Positions 39,180 to 48,739 of a stretch of DNA of 64,000 bases are shown here, piece by piece. How positions within the stretch are numbered: the stretch's first letter is position 1; every line of letters begins with the position of its first letter. A model generated the notes under the pieces. That model was not told where the DNA came from. It made no database searches and was given only the letters and a program-made list of their open reading frames with translations. The position numbers and the translations under genes are program-made. Location: positions 4,212,501 to 4,276,500 of the forward strand of contig NZ_CP152412.1 of assembly GCF_038957035.1 (NCBI RefSeq), read 5' to 3'. This DNA is from Bradyrhizobium sp. B097. GTDB lineage: Bacteria > Pseudomonadota > Alphaproteobacteria > Rhizobiales > Xanthobacteraceae.

Positions 39180-39335
39180 ATGTCGCTCTCATCCGCACGG
39201 AACTATGCGCTCCGCGCCTCCAAGTCGCAGGATCAGAAGGAGGCCATCGAGCTGTTGTCGCAGGCGATCCTGGAACTGGCGATGTCGATGGAAGCAACCG
39301 ACGCGAAGATCAAGAAGATCAACAAGTCATCGTAG
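39180..39335 (+). CDS. Small helical protein of unknown function (51 aa)
   Basis: ATG 39180 gives MSLSSARNYALRASKSQDQK, then EAIELLSQAILELAMSMEAT and a Lys-rich end. GGAG lies 9 bases before the ATG, and codon use looks real. It is probably an amphipathic two-helix protein. No family known to me. Confidence 0.6.
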   Translation: MSLSSARNYALRASKSQDQKEAIELLSQAILELAMSMEATDAKIKKINKSS

Positions 39336-39357
39336 CATGAGCCGCACCGTGCTCTTC

Positions 39358-39400
39358 CTGTCATTCCGGGTTCGATGCTTCGCATCGCCCCGGAATGACG
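39358..39400. repeat. Short palindromic repeat
   Basis: CTGTCATTCCGGG and CCCCGGAATGACG arms around TTCGATGCTTCGCATCG form a hairpin between two convergent genes. Confidence 0.6.
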
Positions 39401-39409
39401 GCTGCGCCG

Positions 39410-40417
39410 TCACTTGACCTCCATCTGCAAGCCTTCCTTCTCGATGATCGCGGCGAATTTCCTCGTCTCTGCATCGACGAAGTCGGAGAATTGCTGCGGC
39501 GTGCCGTAGTCGGCGCGGGCGCCCATGCCGGCGATGTTCTTCTTGACGTCGTCGCGCTCCAGCATCGCCTTGATCTGGCGGTTCAGCTCGTCGACCACGG
39601 GCGCCGGTGCCGTCTTCGGCAGGAACACGCCGAACCAGGAGGCGACGTCGAACTTGGCGAGCTCCGGCGCACCCTCGCGCATCACCGGCAGATCGGGCGC
39701 CGACTCGCTGCGCTCGGCCGTGGTGACGCAGAGCCCGTTCAGCTTGCCGTCCTGCACTTGCGGCAGCGAGGGATAAAGGTTGTCGAACAGGATCTGGATG
39801 TCGCCGGCGAGCCCGGCCTGCAGCGCGGGGCCCGCGCCGCGGAACGGCACGTGCGTCATCTTCAGCCCGGTGAGCTGCAGGAACCAGGCGCCGGTGAGGT
39901 GAGGGCTCTGGCCGGTGCCGGACGAGCCGTAGGTCAGCTTGTCGGGGTTCTTCTTCAAATAGGCGATCAATTCGGCGATCGATTTGATGCCGGTCGACGG
40001 ATGCGCCGAGACGATGTTCGGGATCCGGATCATGTTGGAGACGGCCTGCAGCTGGTCGGCCTTGTAGGTCAGGTTCCGGAAGATGCTGAAGGCGATCGCG
40101 TTGGGGCCGGGATTGCCGATCAGGATGGTGTGGCCGTCGCCCTTGCTGCGCGCGACCTCCGCGGTGCCGATGGTGCCACCGGCGCCGGAGCGATTCTCCA
40201 CCACGACCGACTGGCCCCAGAGGGGCTGCAAATGCGCCGCCAGCAGCCGCCCCATCACGTCGGTCGAGCCGCCAGCCGCTGCCGGCACGATGATCCGGAC
40301 CGTTTCCGTCGGCCGCCAGTCGCCGGCACCGAGACTGGCGCGCGGCAAGATCGACGCCGCCGAAAATGCGGCCGCGCCCGACAATACCGTACGACGGGAA
40401 AATCTTTTGGCTCTCAC
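39410..40417 (-). CDS. Orphan Bug-family (TctC-type) periplasmic binding protein
   Basis: A 335-residue solute receptor with a Tat-like signal (SRRTVLSGAAAFSAAS) at residues 7-22. The Bug motifs VRIIVPAAAGGSTDVMGRLL and VENRSGAGGTIGTAEVARS are present, as is YGSSGTGQSPHLTGAWF. No permease genes are next to it, as is common for Bug proteins. The ligand is unknown, probably a carboxylate. Confidence 0.9.
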   Translation of the reverse strand: MRAKRFSRRTVLSGAAAFSAASILPRASLGAGDWRPTETVRIIVPAAAGGSTDVMGRLLAAHLQPLWGQSVVVENRSGAGGTIGTAEVARSKGDGHTILIGNPGPNAIAFSIFRNLTYKADQLQAVSNMIRIPNIVSAHPSTGIKSIAELIAYLKKNPDKLTYGSSGTGQSPHLTGAWFLQLTGLKMTHVPFRGAGPALQAGLAGDIQILFDNLYPSLPQVQDGKLNGLCVTTAERSESAPDLPVMREGAPELAKFDVASWFGVFLPKTAPAPVVDELNRQIKAMLERDDVKKNIAGMGARADYGTPQQFSDFVDAETRKFAAIIEKEGLQMEVK

Positions 40418-40468
40418 GCGCTTACCCCCTGCTCGGACTTTCTTGTTTGCGAGCGAGCGTAGGTGACC

Positions 40469-40487
40469 GCTTGCCCGTAGGGCAAGC
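40469..40487. other. 8-bp perfect palindrome between bug and bamE-like genes
   Basis: GCTTGCCC (40469-40476) and GGGCAAGC (40480-40487) with a 3-base spacer. It is upstream of the Bug gene on the minus strand and downstream of the BamE gene; it could be a weak terminator or an operator. No T run. Confidence 0.3.
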
Positions 40488-40517
40488 GCGGCAACTTGGC
40501 GCAGCTTGGCCTAAGCT

Positions 40518-40997
40518 CTAGTTGAAGCTCAGCAGCTTGAAGAGCGGTGTCAGGTAGGACATTTCCTGGCCCGACGTCGGCGTGGTCCGGCTGACGAAGT
40601 CGAAGATCTTGCCGTCCTTCAGGCCATAATTGGCGAGCCGGCGCACCTGGCGGTTCTTGTCGAAATAGACCGCGATGACGCGCTGGTCGACCACGCGCTG
40701 GTTCATGAAGGCGACCGGGCGCGAGGTCCGCTGCGAGATGTAGTAAAACACCTCGCCGTCGAGCGTTGCGACCGTCGAGGGCGTGCCGAGCACGATCAGC
40801 ACCTGATCCTGGCTCGCGCCGATCGGAATCTGCTCGAGCGCTCCGTCGGGCAGGATGTAGCCCTTCTGGAATTGCTCGCCTGCGCAGCCGCCGAGCGCGG
40901 CGGCGCAGAACAGACCAACGACCGCGATGGCGCGGAAGCGCGTGAAGAACCCGCGCGCGGAAGCCGTGCGAGACTGTCTTGGAAGAGTGTGGTTCAT
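40518..40997 (-). CDS. bamE: BamE/OmlA-like outer membrane lipoprotein
   Basis: About 159 residues. A lipoprotein signal ends LGGCAGEQ, giving an acylated Cys. The SmpA/OmlA domain follows: LEQIPIGASQDQVLIVLGTP, then FYYISQRTS and a strand region. BamE is part of the BAM complex that folds outer-membrane beta-barrels. Start choice: ATG 40997 (MNHTLPRQ) precedes the signal; ATG 41024 would add nine residues. It is divergent from the bc1 chaperone gene. Confidence 0.85.
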   Translation of the reverse strand: MNHTLPRQSRTASARGFFTRFRAIAVVGLFCAAALGGCAGEQFQKGYILPDGALEQIPIGASQDQVLIVLGTPSTVATLDGEVFYYISQRTSRPVAFMNQRVVDQRVIAVYFDKNRQVRRLANYGLKDGKIFDFVSRTTPTSGQEMSYLTPLFKLLSFN

Positions 40998-41134
40998 CGG
41001 CGGAACTGATCCGTCCCCTTGCATCGGCCGGAGCATTGACGTACCGGGCAGCTCAATGGATTGCAATCATGCCGAGCTCCAAGTGGCGAACCCTCAACAG
41101 GCGTCCTTTGGGGGGCCGGCAGCCGGAACCCGCT

Positions 41135-41686
41135 ATGCTTTGGCCGTTCAATCACTTCAGAAGACCCCGGGTGCCCGCGCGCAGCACCATTGAGACCATC
41201 TATGGCATGATCGTGACGCAGGCGCGAGAACCGTTGTTTTACCGTGACTTGGGCGTTCCGGACACGGTTAACGGCCGTTTTGACCTGCTTCTGATGCATC
41301 TGTGGCTGGTCCTGCGGCGATTGAAATCCTCGGAAGGCGGCGCGGGGCTGTCGCAGGCCCTGTTCGATCATTTCTGCATCGACATGGACGACAATCTCAG
41401 GGAAATGGGCGTCGGCGACCTCACGGTGCCGAAGCGGATGCAGGCGTTCGGCGAGGCCTTCTACGGCCGCACCGCGGCCTATGATCTGGCGCTGACCGAC
41501 GGCGACGAAGCCCTGGCCCAGTCGCTCTGCAAGAACATCCTCAATGGTCAGAACATCGACAAGGCCCGCGAACTGGCCGTTTATGCCAGAGAGGCGATAG
41601 CGGTGTTGGCGCGCGCCGACCTCGCGGCGCTGACCCAAGGGGCATGGCGCTTCCCGGCGCCGCAAGCTGCGAGGACCACGGCATGA
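41135..41686 (+). CDS. Ubiquinol-cytochrome c chaperone family protein (CBP3-like)
   Basis: About 183 residues. The CBP3/UQCC1 domain runs through IYGMIVTQAREPLFYRDLGV, then RFDLLLMHLWLVLRRL and SQALFDHFCIDMDDNLREMGVGDLTVPKRMQ. It probably helps assemble cytochrome b/bc1 complex. ATG 41135 (MLWPFNHFRR) is the natural start; the upstream extension overlaps BamE's start region. Its stop overlaps the yceD ATG (ATGA). Confidence 0.85.
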   Translation: MLWPFNHFRRPRVPARSTIETIYGMIVTQAREPLFYRDLGVPDTVNGRFDLLLMHLWLVLRRLKSSEGGAGLSQALFDHFCIDMDDNLREMGVGDLTVPKRMQAFGEAFYGRTAAYDLALTDGDEALAQSLCKNILNGQNIDKARELAVYAREAIAVLARADLAALTQGAWRFPAPQAARTTA

Positions 41687-42270
41687 GCGGCGGCAGCACA
41701 GCACGGCCCGATGCCGCGCGGGACCCTTGGCGCGTTCTCGTCAACGTCGCGCAGATCCCTGATACCGGCCTGCATCGCGAGATCGTGGCCGACGAGGCGA
41801 CGCGCAAGGCGATCGCCGAGGTCGGCGAGTTGCGCGAGGTCGTCTCCGCGCGGGCGGCGTTCGATCTGGAGCCCAAGCGCGACGGCAGCTGCCACGTCAC
41901 CGGCCGGGTTTGGGCGAGGGTTGGGCAGACCTGCGTGGTGACGCTCGATCCGATCGAGAACGAGATCGATGAGCCGATCGACGTGGTGTTCGCGCCGCCC
42001 GAGCAGATCCCGGAGATGGCCGACCTCGTCGACGACGCCGAGCAGGGCGATGAGGAGACGCCGGATCCGCCGGAGCCGATCGCCGGCGGCTTCATCGACA
42101 TCGGCCGTCTCGCCACCGATGCGCTGTTTCTCGGTATCGACCCTTATCCGCGCAAGGCGGATGCGGTCTTTGAACAAGAGGTTGAAGCGCCTGATCCGGA
42201 AAATCATCCCTTTGCCGCGCTGAAGGCACTGAAGGAAAAGGCCGACGGCAAGAAGCCGAAGGGGAGTTGA
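41683..42270 (+). CDS. yceD: DUF177 / YceD family protein
   Basis: A 195-residue protein with WRVLVNVAQIPDTGL at the N terminus, GRVWARVGQTCVVTLDPIENE in the middle (the conserved C-V-TL-P core of DUF177) and an acidic C-terminal half. YceD is linked to 23S rRNA/ribosome and fatty-acid operons. No rpmF is present between it and plsX, where many proteobacteria carry it. It starts inside the end of the preceding gene. Confidence 0.88.
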   Translation: MSGGSTARPDAARDPWRVLVNVAQIPDTGLHREIVADEATRKAIAEVGELREVVSARAAFDLEPKRDGSCHVTGRVWARVGQTCVVTLDPIENEIDEPIDVVFAPPEQIPEMADLVDDAEQGDEETPDPPEPIAGGFIDIGRLATDALFLGIDPYPRKADAVFEQEVEAPDPENHPFAALKALKEKADGKKPKGS

Positions 42271-42591
42271 GGGAAGTTGAGGGCAGCCAGCGCCAAGATT
42301 TGAGGGGATGGCTTGCCTGCAGGCGTGCGCGAGGGGGATTCCTAGTTACTTCAAATGCGCGTCATAATGCTTTGAAATATCATGTTTTTCTGGTAGGCTT
42401 TGGTGTGTCGCGTGACGGTTCGGCGCCTCGGTTGTTTGTGGTCAAGAGGTTGTGTCGGACCGCGGACACGCTATTGTCGCGGCCCGGCCGGGATGCGAGT
42501 TCGCGTTTCGCCGCGCGCCGTTGACGGCGGTGACTTCAAGCTCGCGGTCTTCATCTGAAGGGCTGTGGGAGAGCAGGCTTCCGGGACGTTC
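42271..42591. other. plsX upstream region, no gene seen
   Basis: A 321-bp stretch, partly AT-rich at 42340-42410 (CATAATGCTTTGAAATATCATG), likely with the plsX-fabH promoter. Short ORFs are not supported. Confidence 0.4.
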
Positions 42592-43653
42592 ATGCCTCAT
42601 AAGGTTCGAATCGCGCTTGACGCCATGGGGGGCGATGTCGGCGCATCGGTGGTCATTCCCGGCGCCGCGATCTCGTTGAGCCGTCATCCCGACAGCGAAT
42701 TCCTGCTGATCGGAGACCGGGCCCAGATCGAGCCGGAGCTTGCGAAACATCCTGCGCTGAAGGCGGTATCGAAAGTGATCCATACCGACGTCGCGGTGAA
42801 GAATGACGAGAAGCCGAGCCAGGCGCTGCGGCGGACCCGCAGGGCGTCGTCGATGTGGCTGGCGATCGATGCGGTGAAGCACGGCGAGGCCGACGTTGCG
42901 GTCTCCGCCGGCAACTCAGGCGCGCTGATGGCGATGGGCAGTATCAATCTGCGGACGTTGCCGGGCGTCGACCGCCCAGCGCTCGCTGCGGCGTGGCCGA
43001 CGCTGCGCGGCGATTCCGTGGTGCTCGATCTCGGAGCCTCGATCGGCGGCGACGCCCGCCATCTGGTGACGCTCGCGGTGATGGGCAGCGCGATGGCGAG
43101 CGTGCTGTTCAATCTCGAACGGCCGACTGTCGGCCTGCTCAATATCGGGTCCGAGGAGATCAAGGGTCACGGGGAAATCCGCGAGGCCGCCGAGATGCTG
43201 CGCGCGATGAACGCGCCCCAGTTCAACTATATCGGCTTTGTCGAGGGCGATGCGATCGGCAAGGGGCTCGCCGACGTGATCGTGTCGGAAGGCTTCAGCG
43301 GCAATATCGCGCTCAAGGCGGCCGAAGGCACCGCGCGCCAGATGTTCACGCTATTGCGCGAGGCGATGTCGTCGAGCTGGCTGGCGCGGATCGGCTATCT
43401 GTTTGCCCGCGGCGCGTTCCAGAAGCTGCGCGACAAGCTCGATCCCAACAAGTCGAATGGCGGCCTGCTGCTCGGCCTGAACGGCGTGGTGGTCAAGAGC
43501 CATGGCGGCATCAACGCGGAAGGCTTTGCCTATGCGGTGGATGTTGGCTATGAGATGGCCCACTACGATCTCCTCACCAAGATCAATCAGATGCTCAACC
43601 GCGATGGCGGCGCCCTGGTAAAGGCGCAGACCGCGCAGGAGGCTGTCTCGTGA
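42592..43653 (+). CDS. plsX: Phosphate acyltransferase PlsX
   Basis: A 353-residue enzyme converting acyl-ACP to acyl-phosphate for glycerolipid synthesis, peripheral on the membrane. [20 protein letters not shown] opens the protein, with [12 protein letters not shown], then [12 protein letters not shown] and [19 protein letters not shown] later. ATG 42592 is chosen; 42565 is also in frame. The fabH GTG overlaps its stop by 4 bases. Confidence 0.95.
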   Translation: MPHKVRIALDAMGGDVGASVVIPGAAISLSRHPDSEFLLIGDRAQIEPELAKHPALKAVSKVIHTDVAVKNDEKPSQALRRTRRASSMWLAIDAVKHGEADVAVSAGNSGALMAMGSINLRTLPGVDRPALAAAWPTLRGDSVVLDLGASIGGDARHLVTLAVMGSAMASVLFNLERPTVGLLNIGSEEIKGHGEIREAAEMLRAMNAPQFNYIGFVEGDAIGKGLADVIVSEGFSGNIALKAAEGTARQMFTLLREAMSSSWLARIGYLFARGAFQKLRDKLDPNKSNGGLLLGLNGVVVKSHGGINAEGFAYAVDVGYEMAHYDLLTKINQMLNRDGGALVKAQTAQEAVS

Positions 43654-44627
43654 CTGCGATACGTTCGGTAGTGCTCGGCTGCGGCTCATATTTGCCGGAG
43701 CGGGTTTTGACCAATGCCGAACTGGCGAGCCGAATCGACACGTCCGACGACTGGATCGTGCAGCGCACCGGCATCAGCGAGCGGCACATCGCCGCCGATG
43801 ACGAGTTCACCTCGCACCTCGCCATCAATGCGGCGCGCGCCGCGCTCGCCGATGCCAACATCGACCCCCAGTCGATCGACCTGATCGTGCTGGCGACCTC
43901 GACGCCCGACAACACGTTTCCGGCGACCGCGGTCGCAGTCCAGCACGGGCTCGGCATCAACCACGGCGTCGCGTTTGATCTGCAGGCGGTGTGCTCCGGC
44001 TTCGTCTTTGCGCTGACCACCGCCGACAATTTCCTGCGCGCCGGGGCCCACAAGCGGGCCTTGGTGATCGGCGCCGAAACCTTCTCGCGTATCCTCGACT
44101 GGAACGACCGCGGTACCTGCGTGCTGTTCGGCGACGGCGCCGGCGCGGTGGTGCTGGAAGCGCAGCAGCATTCCGGCACGACGGACGATCCCGGCGTGCT
44201 GACGACGCATCTGCGCTCGGACGGACGCCACAAGTCGAAGCTGTTCGTCGATGGCGGTCCCGGCTCGACCAAGACGGTCGGCCATCTCCGAATGGAAGGC
44301 CGCGAGGTATTCAAGCACGCCGTCGGCATGATCACCGATGTGATCGTCGACGCGTTCAACGCCACTGGCTTTACGGCTGACGACATCAACTGGTTCATTC
44401 CGCATCAGGCCAACAAGCGAATCATCGATGCCTCGGCCCACAAGCTGCATATTGCGCCGCAGAAGGTGGTCTTGACAGTCGACAAGCACGGCAACACCTC
44501 GGCGGCCTCGATCCCGCTCGCGCTGTCGGTCGCCGTGAGGGACGGACGCGTCAAGAAGGGCGATCTAGTGCTGTTCGAGGCGATGGGCGGCGGCTTCACC
44601 TGGGGCTCGGCGCTCGTGCGCTGGTAG
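43650..44627 (+). CDS. fabH: 3-oxoacyl-ACP synthase III
   Basis: A 325-residue condensing enzyme that starts fatty-acid synthesis from acetyl-CoA and malonyl-ACP. The Cys-His-Asn triad is C115 ([10 protein letters not shown]), H252 (IPHQANKR) and N282 (KHGNTSAAS). It uses a GTG start overlapping the plsX stop, so translation is coupled. Confidence 0.96.
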   Translation: MTAIRSVVLGCGSYLPERVLTNAELASRIDTSDDWIVQRTGISERHIAADDEFTSHLAINAARAALADANIDPQSIDLIVLATSTPDNTFPATAVAVQHGLGINHGVAFDLQAVCSGFVFALTTADNFLRAGAHKRALVIGAETFSRILDWNDRGTCVLFGDGAGAVVLEAQQHSGTTDDPGVLTTHLRSDGRHKSKLFVDGGPGSTKTVGHLRMEGREVFKHAVGMITDVIVDAFNATGFTADDINWFIPHQANKRIIDASAHKLHIAPQKVVLTVDKHGNTSAASIPLALSVAVRDGRVKKGDLVLFEAMGGGFTWGSALVRW

Positions 44628-44757
44628 CGCATCGCCAAAGAGTATCGGCAGGTTGCCGGCATCTTTCCAGCGCCCGGATGCTGGTCGCTGTTGACCATTG
44701 CGCGCTAAGCTTTTAATTTCAGTCAAGAAATTGTTCGCCGAGAGTGCGGGGCAGGCG

Positions 44758-45093
44758 ATGACCACGGGAACCGGAAAAACAGTGACGCGCGTCGATTTGT
44801 GTGAGGCGGTCTACCAAAAGGTAGGTCTGTCGCGCACGGAATCGTCGGCGTTTGTCGAATTGGTGCTGAAGGAGATCACCGATTGCCTGGAAAAGGGCGA
44901 GACGGTGAAGCTGTCCTCATTCGGCTCCTTCATGGTGCGCAAGAAGGGCCAGCGTATCGGGCGCAATCCAAAGACCGGCACCGAGGTGCCGATCTCGCCG
45001 CGGCGGGTGATGGTGTTCAAGCCGTCGGCGATCCTGAAGCAGCGGATCAATGGCCACGCCGTCACCAATGGCGACGGCAGCAAGGCCGAGTAG
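44758..45093 (+). CDS. ihfA: Integration host factor subunit alpha
   Basis: A 111-residue DNA-bending protein of the HU/IHF family. [20 protein letters not shown] opens the fold; [15 protein letters not shown] and [20 protein letters not shown] form the arm that carries the intercalating Pro. ATG 44758 gives the family length; upstream frame from 44698 is an unlikely extension. A repeat begins exactly at its stop codon. Confidence 0.94.
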   Translation: MTTGTGKTVTRVDLCEAVYQKVGLSRTESSAFVELVLKEITDCLEKGETVKLSSFGSFMVRKKGQRIGRNPKTGTEVPISPRRVMVFKPSAILKQRINGHAVTNGDGSKAE

Positions 45094-45190
45094 CGCGTTT
45101 TCAAGCGAAGTGGATACCCGGTTCGCGTGAAGAAAACGCGCCAAAACCAGAATCCGGAGCCCCGTTTCGATCGGAACGGGATGGGCTCCA
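45093..45190. repeat. Dispersed repeat, family D, abutting the ihfA stop
   Basis: Contains GCGCGTTTTCAAGCGAAG with GAAGAAAACGCGC as an inverted arm, then GGAGCCCCGTTTCG and ATCGGAACGGGATGGGCTCC as a second hairpin. It fills most of the ihfA-merR gap. From memory, a common type in Bradyrhizobium. Confidence 0.75.
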
Positions 45191-45216
45191 GACATTGAAG
45201 CCAGAGGAGCGGGCAT

Positions 45217-45813
45217 TTGGACAAGGCGCCGGATGCGTTCCGTACCATCAGCGAAGTCGCAGATGAGCTCGATATTCCCCAGCATGTGCTGAGATTCTGG
45301 GAAACGCGCTTCGCGCAAATCAAGCCGATGAAGCGCAGCGGCGGACGCCGCTATTATCGCCCCGACGACGTCGACCTGCTCAAGGGTATCCGCCGGCTAC
45401 TCTACGGCGAGGGCTACACCATCCGCGGCGTACAGCGGATCCTGAAAGAGCATGGCATCAAGTCGGTGCAGGGCATCGCCGACCAGACCGCCGCCGTCTC
45501 GTTCGGCGCGGTCGAGGAGGCGGTCGGCAACAGCATGGCCGAGCCCGACGATCTCGAGAGCAATGACGGCCTCGATTTCGACGGCGAAGAGGGCGACGGC
45601 GACGAGGGCGGAATCGACTACCGATTCGTCGATCCCGACGTGGATCCGATCCTGTCGACCTACAAGAAGGCGCACGCCCACCCGGGCAAGGCGTCTGCCG
45701 CACCGCCGGTGCGTCCCTCCGTCCCTCCAGTGGACCGAGAGAAGCTCGAACGCGCGCTGCAGGAGCTGGTCGCCTGCCGGCAGATGATCGATGCGGCGAT
45801 GAAGGACGGCTGA
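45217..45813 (+). CDS. MerR-family transcriptional regulator
   Basis: A 198-residue protein. A MerR winged helix occupies about residues 7-80: [25 protein letters not shown], then [20 protein letters not shown]. An acidic, flexible middle ([18 protein letters not shown]) and a helical C terminus follow. No effector-binding Cys is seen. This is the regulator commonly found after ihfA in Hyphomicrobiales. TTG 45217 follows AGAGGAG and is the likely start. Confidence 0.88.
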   Translation: MDKAPDAFRTISEVADELDIPQHVLRFWETRFAQIKPMKRSGGRRYYRPDDVDLLKGIRRLLYGEGYTIRGVQRILKEHGIKSVQGIADQTAAVSFGAVEEAVGNSMAEPDDLESNDGLDFDGEEGDGDEGGIDYRFVDPDVDPILSTYKKAHAHPGKASAAPPVRPSVPPVDREKLERALQELVACRQMIDAAMKDG

Positions 45814-45911
45814 GCCAAGGAAGCTGCCATGGGAACCGGGCCCCGGATTGCAGCCTTTAAGCGCCTGCGCCGCCTTGCGCGAACGCAGGATCGCAGCTAA
45901 TGGAACGGCAT

Positions 45912-45989
45912 CGGAGCGTGGCGCAGCCCGGTTAGCGCACTAGTCTGGGAGACTAGGGGTCGGAGGTTCAAATCCTCTCGCTCCGACCA
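45912..45989 (+). tRNA. tRNA-Pro (anticodon GGG)
   Basis: Acceptor CGGAGCG / CGCTCCG, D arm GCGCAGCCCGGTTAGCGC, anticodon stem CTAGT / ACTAG with loop CTGGGAG giving GGG, T arm GGAGG TTCAAAT CCTCT, and encoded CCA at 45987-45989. Confidence 0.95.
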
Positions 45990-46052
45990 TTTTTCAAAGC
46001 ATGCGATGTTTGAGAGTATTCGGGCGTTGCTTGCCGCCCGATGCGGCAATCG

Positions 46053-46565
46053 TCAGGTCTCGAAATCCATCGCGGCGATCAGGCATGCCTTTTCCATGCG
46101 GTTGTTGAGCATCGCAAGCTTGGCCGTGAACTCGGCCAGTTCGGGCTCGCTGAATTCCTCGAACACGGTCTTCTTGAACGCCTTGTGCTGGTCGGCGAGG
46201 CCCGTCAGATGCTTTCGGGTCTTGTCGGTCAGCGACAGCCGGACCACGCGCGCATCGGCCGGGGAGGGGGCGCGGCGCAGCAGCTCCTTCTGCTCGAGCA
46301 GCTTGGACTGCGTGGTCACGAACGACGGATCGACATGCAGCAGCTTCGACACCACGTTGATCGGTACACCGTCATCCTTGTCGAGGTCCGAGATCGCGAT
46401 CAGGATCATCCATTGCGGACCGCTGACGCCAAGCGCCTTGCCCCAGAGCTGGCGGACCCGTTCGAGATGCGAGTTGATGGACGAGATCTCGAGCGTAAAG
46501 CGCTTGATGATGTCGAGATTCTCGATGGCGCGCAGGCGCGCCTGATCCTTCCTGGTCACTGACAC
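46053..46565 (-). CDS. MarR-family transcriptional regulator
   Basis: About 170 residues with a MarR winged helix: VSGPQWMILIAISDLDKDDG, VSKLLHVDPSFVTTQSKLLE, then LLRRAPSPADARVVRLSLT as wing. GTG 46565 after AAGGGGAAGCT is my start. TTG 46649 would add 28 residues and looks less likely. It reads away from the tRNA and is divergent from the porin gene. Effector and targets unknown. Confidence 0.85.
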   Translation of the reverse strand: MSVTRKDQARLRAIENLDIIKRFTLEISSINSHLERVRQLWGKALGVSGPQWMILIAISDLDKDDGVPINVVSKLLHVDPSFVTTQSKLLEQKELLRRAPSPADARVVRLSLTDKTRKHLTGLADQHKAFKKTVFEEFSEPELAEFTAKLAMLNNRMEKACLIAAMDFET

Positions 46566-46649
46566 AGCTTCCCCTTCCCTAGGTGCCGACTCAGCTTTGT
46601 GCTGATTTATTTCTTGATTCCCGCGTCGGCGGGACGTTTTTTCTAGCAA

Positions 46650-47016
46650 GTCGCTCAGGAAGGCAAGTGAACGTAAAGCAATTATGATGCGTATGTGACG
46701 GTTCGGCTATTTGGGGTGCGACAAATTTGCCCATACAGGTAAGGGGGTTAAGTCGAGCGTTGCCGGCGAGACACAGTGTGGCCGCATTCGCATTCCTGAC
46801 TTTATAAACTATTTTGATTGGGCAACTCGCCCATGCATATTGAACCCGGCGGTAGGGGAATCTCGATCGTCCCGTTGCGGTGATCGTTCAAGTCCGTCGC
46901 ACCACAGATTGATCTGAGGGTGCGAGGTTTGGGGAAAACGGTCTTGGACAATGCGGGAGGATCACGGGGCGCTCGCGACCCGGACTCTACGCATATGAGC
47001 AACTTGGAGGTTTAAT
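46650..47016. other. Porin promoter region
   Basis: A 367-bp gap with no gene. It holds AT-rich segments (TTTATAAACTATTTTG at about 46801) and short GC palindromes (GGGCAACTCGCCC). The porin's ribosome binding site TTGGAGG lies 7-8 bases before ATG 47017. Confidence 0.4.
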
Positions 47017-48552
47017 ATGAAATTGGCGAAGAGCCTTATTCTGGGCTCGGCCGCTGCGCTGGTCGCGGTCGGCGGGGCACAGGCAGCCGATCTTCCCGTT
47101 AAGGCCAAAGCGGTCGAATACGTGAAGGTTTGCTCCCTTTATGGTCCGGGCTTCTACTACATCCCCGGCACCGACACCTGCATCAAGCTGGGCGGCTACG
47201 TTCGTGCTGACGTCGTCGTGAACGGCAACAGCGTCTACGGCCCGAACGTCAACGGCGCCAGCGGTGCCAACAACCGCTTCACCAACGGCTACACTTGGCG
47301 TTCGCGTGAAGACTTCAACATCGACACCCGCACTGCGACCGAGTACGGCGTGGTCCGCACCTATTTCGACGCGGTGTTCACCTGGACGTCGGACTCCTAC
47401 ACCGGCCAGGGCAACGGCTCGACCGTCTACTCGGCGATTGGTTCGTCTGCCGCGCCGAACAACGCTGGTTCGGGTAACGTCGCTGCCGGCTCGGTCGGCG
47501 TCTACTACGCCTTCATCCAGTTCGCTGGCTTCACCATGGGTAAGGCGGTCTCGCAGTTCGCCGCTCCCTGGAACGGCTATCCGGGCAACAACTACGACGG
47601 TCTCGTCGGTGGCGTGAGCACGACCAACGGCATCAACCAGTTCACCTACACCGCGCAGTTCGGCAACGGCGTGTCGCTCGCTTTGTCGGCGCAGGACCAG
47701 GTTGCGTACATGCAGGCTGGTGTGAACAACCTCAGCCTCGGTGGTGCTTACGGCTCCAGCGACTACGCCGGCACGGTCGCTCCGGACTTCGTCGCCGCAC
47801 TCAAGGTCGACCAGGCTTGGGGTATCTTCCAGGCGTCGATCGCTGCGCATGACAACCATGCTGCCTACTACGGCGGTACGGAGCTGACCGGTCATCCCGA
47901 CGACAAGTGGGGTTGGGCTGGTGCACTGGCCCTGTCGATCAAGAACATCCCGACCGGACCTGGCGACACCATCAACGTCCAGGGCGTGTACACCGACGGT
48001 GCGACCCGTTACAACATCCAGGAACTGGCCAGCCAGTTCAGCTCGGTCGCCATCTACAGTGGTTCGAACCTCCCGGGCGCGTATGGCAGCGTCGGCTTCG
48101 GCACTGCGCCTGACACGGTGTTTGGCCCTGGCGGTCAGCAGCAGAGCGTCAAGACCTGGGGTATGCGCGGTGCGTACACCCACAACTGGGATCCCTACTG
48201 GAACACCAGCATCTACGGTGCTTACGCTGCGATCATGTACAACGACACGGCTAAGTCGCTTATCTGCGGCGTCGGCGGTGTAGGTGGCACGTTCCGCACC
48301 GCCTTCGGTGGCGGCGCTGGCGTGACCAACTGCAACCCCGACTACAACATCTCGCAGATCGGCGTGATCACACGTTGGACCCCGGTCAAGAACCTGACCT
48401 TCTCGGCCGACGTGACCTACGTCCACCTCGATCAGAAGTATGCCGGCACGATCACCACTTCGTCGGCCGGTATCGGCAAGCCGACCGCGACCTACGAGCT
48501 GAAGGATCAGGACACTGTCCAGATGCTCTTCCGCGCTCAGCGCAACTGGTAA
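47017..48552 (+). CDS. Major outer-membrane porin (Omp2-like alphaproteobacterial porin)
   Basis: A 511-residue precursor. A signal peptide (residues 1-23, ending VGGAQA) is followed by ADLPVKAK and CSLYGPGFYYIPGTDTCIKL, the conserved N terminus with a Cys pair typical of Brucella/Bradyrhizobium porins. GGYVRADV and many alternating beta strands lead to a C-terminal FRAQRNW that ends in an aromatic residue as BAM requires. Codon use is strongly biased to GC-rich, preferred codons, suggesting high expression. A strong terminator follows. Confidence 0.94.
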   Translation: MKLAKSLILGSAAALVAVGGAQAADLPVKAKAVEYVKVCSLYGPGFYYIPGTDTCIKLGGYVRADVVVNGNSVYGPNVNGASGANNRFTNGYTWRSREDFNIDTRTATEYGVVRTYFDAVFTWTSDSYTGQGNGSTVYSAIGSSAAPNNAGSGNVAAGSVGVYYAFIQFAGFTMGKAVSQFAAPWNGYPGNNYDGLVGGVSTTNGINQFTYTAQFGNGVSLALSAQDQVAYMQAGVNNLSLGGAYGSSDYAGTVAPDFVAALKVDQAWGIFQASIAAHDNHAAYYGGTELTGHPDDKWGWAGALALSIKNIPTGPGDTINVQGVYTDGATRYNIQELASQFSSVAIYSGSNLPGAYGSVGFGTAPDTVFGPGGQQQSVKTWGMRGAYTHNWDPYWNTSIYGAYAAIMYNDTAKSLICGVGGVGGTFRTAFGGGAGVTNCNPDYNISQIGVITRWTPVKNLTFSADVTYVHLDQKYAGTITTSSAGIGKPTATYELKDQDTVQMLFRAQRNW

Positions 48553-48581
48553 TACCGGTTGGTCTGATCACGATCCTACAG

Positions 48582-48610
48582 AACCCCGGCAGGCAACTGC
48601 CGGGGTTTTT
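48582..48610 (+). terminator. Rho-independent terminator of the porin gene
   Basis: CCCCGGCAG (48584-48592) pairs with CTGCCGGGG (48597-48605), followed by five T, 30 bases past the stop. Confidence 0.9.
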
Positions 48611-48739
48611 CTTCGACTGAAATAGGTAGCGGAAGATTGGCTGCGTCATTTCGGTCCACGCGAACAACGAAGACGTGCCATGCGATTCATTCGCGGCAAA
48701 TTTATTTACTTACCTGATCTACTAAACTATATACGTGGT

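Noticed and set aside
45912..45989. tRNA-Pro as attachment site of an integrated element
   Set aside because: No integrase gene and no duplicated tRNA 3' end in the following DNA; neighbours look native.
46987..48426. 479-codon frame antisense to the porin
   Set aside because: Val/Arg/Thr-rich shadow; overlaps the porin's codon-biased gene exactly.
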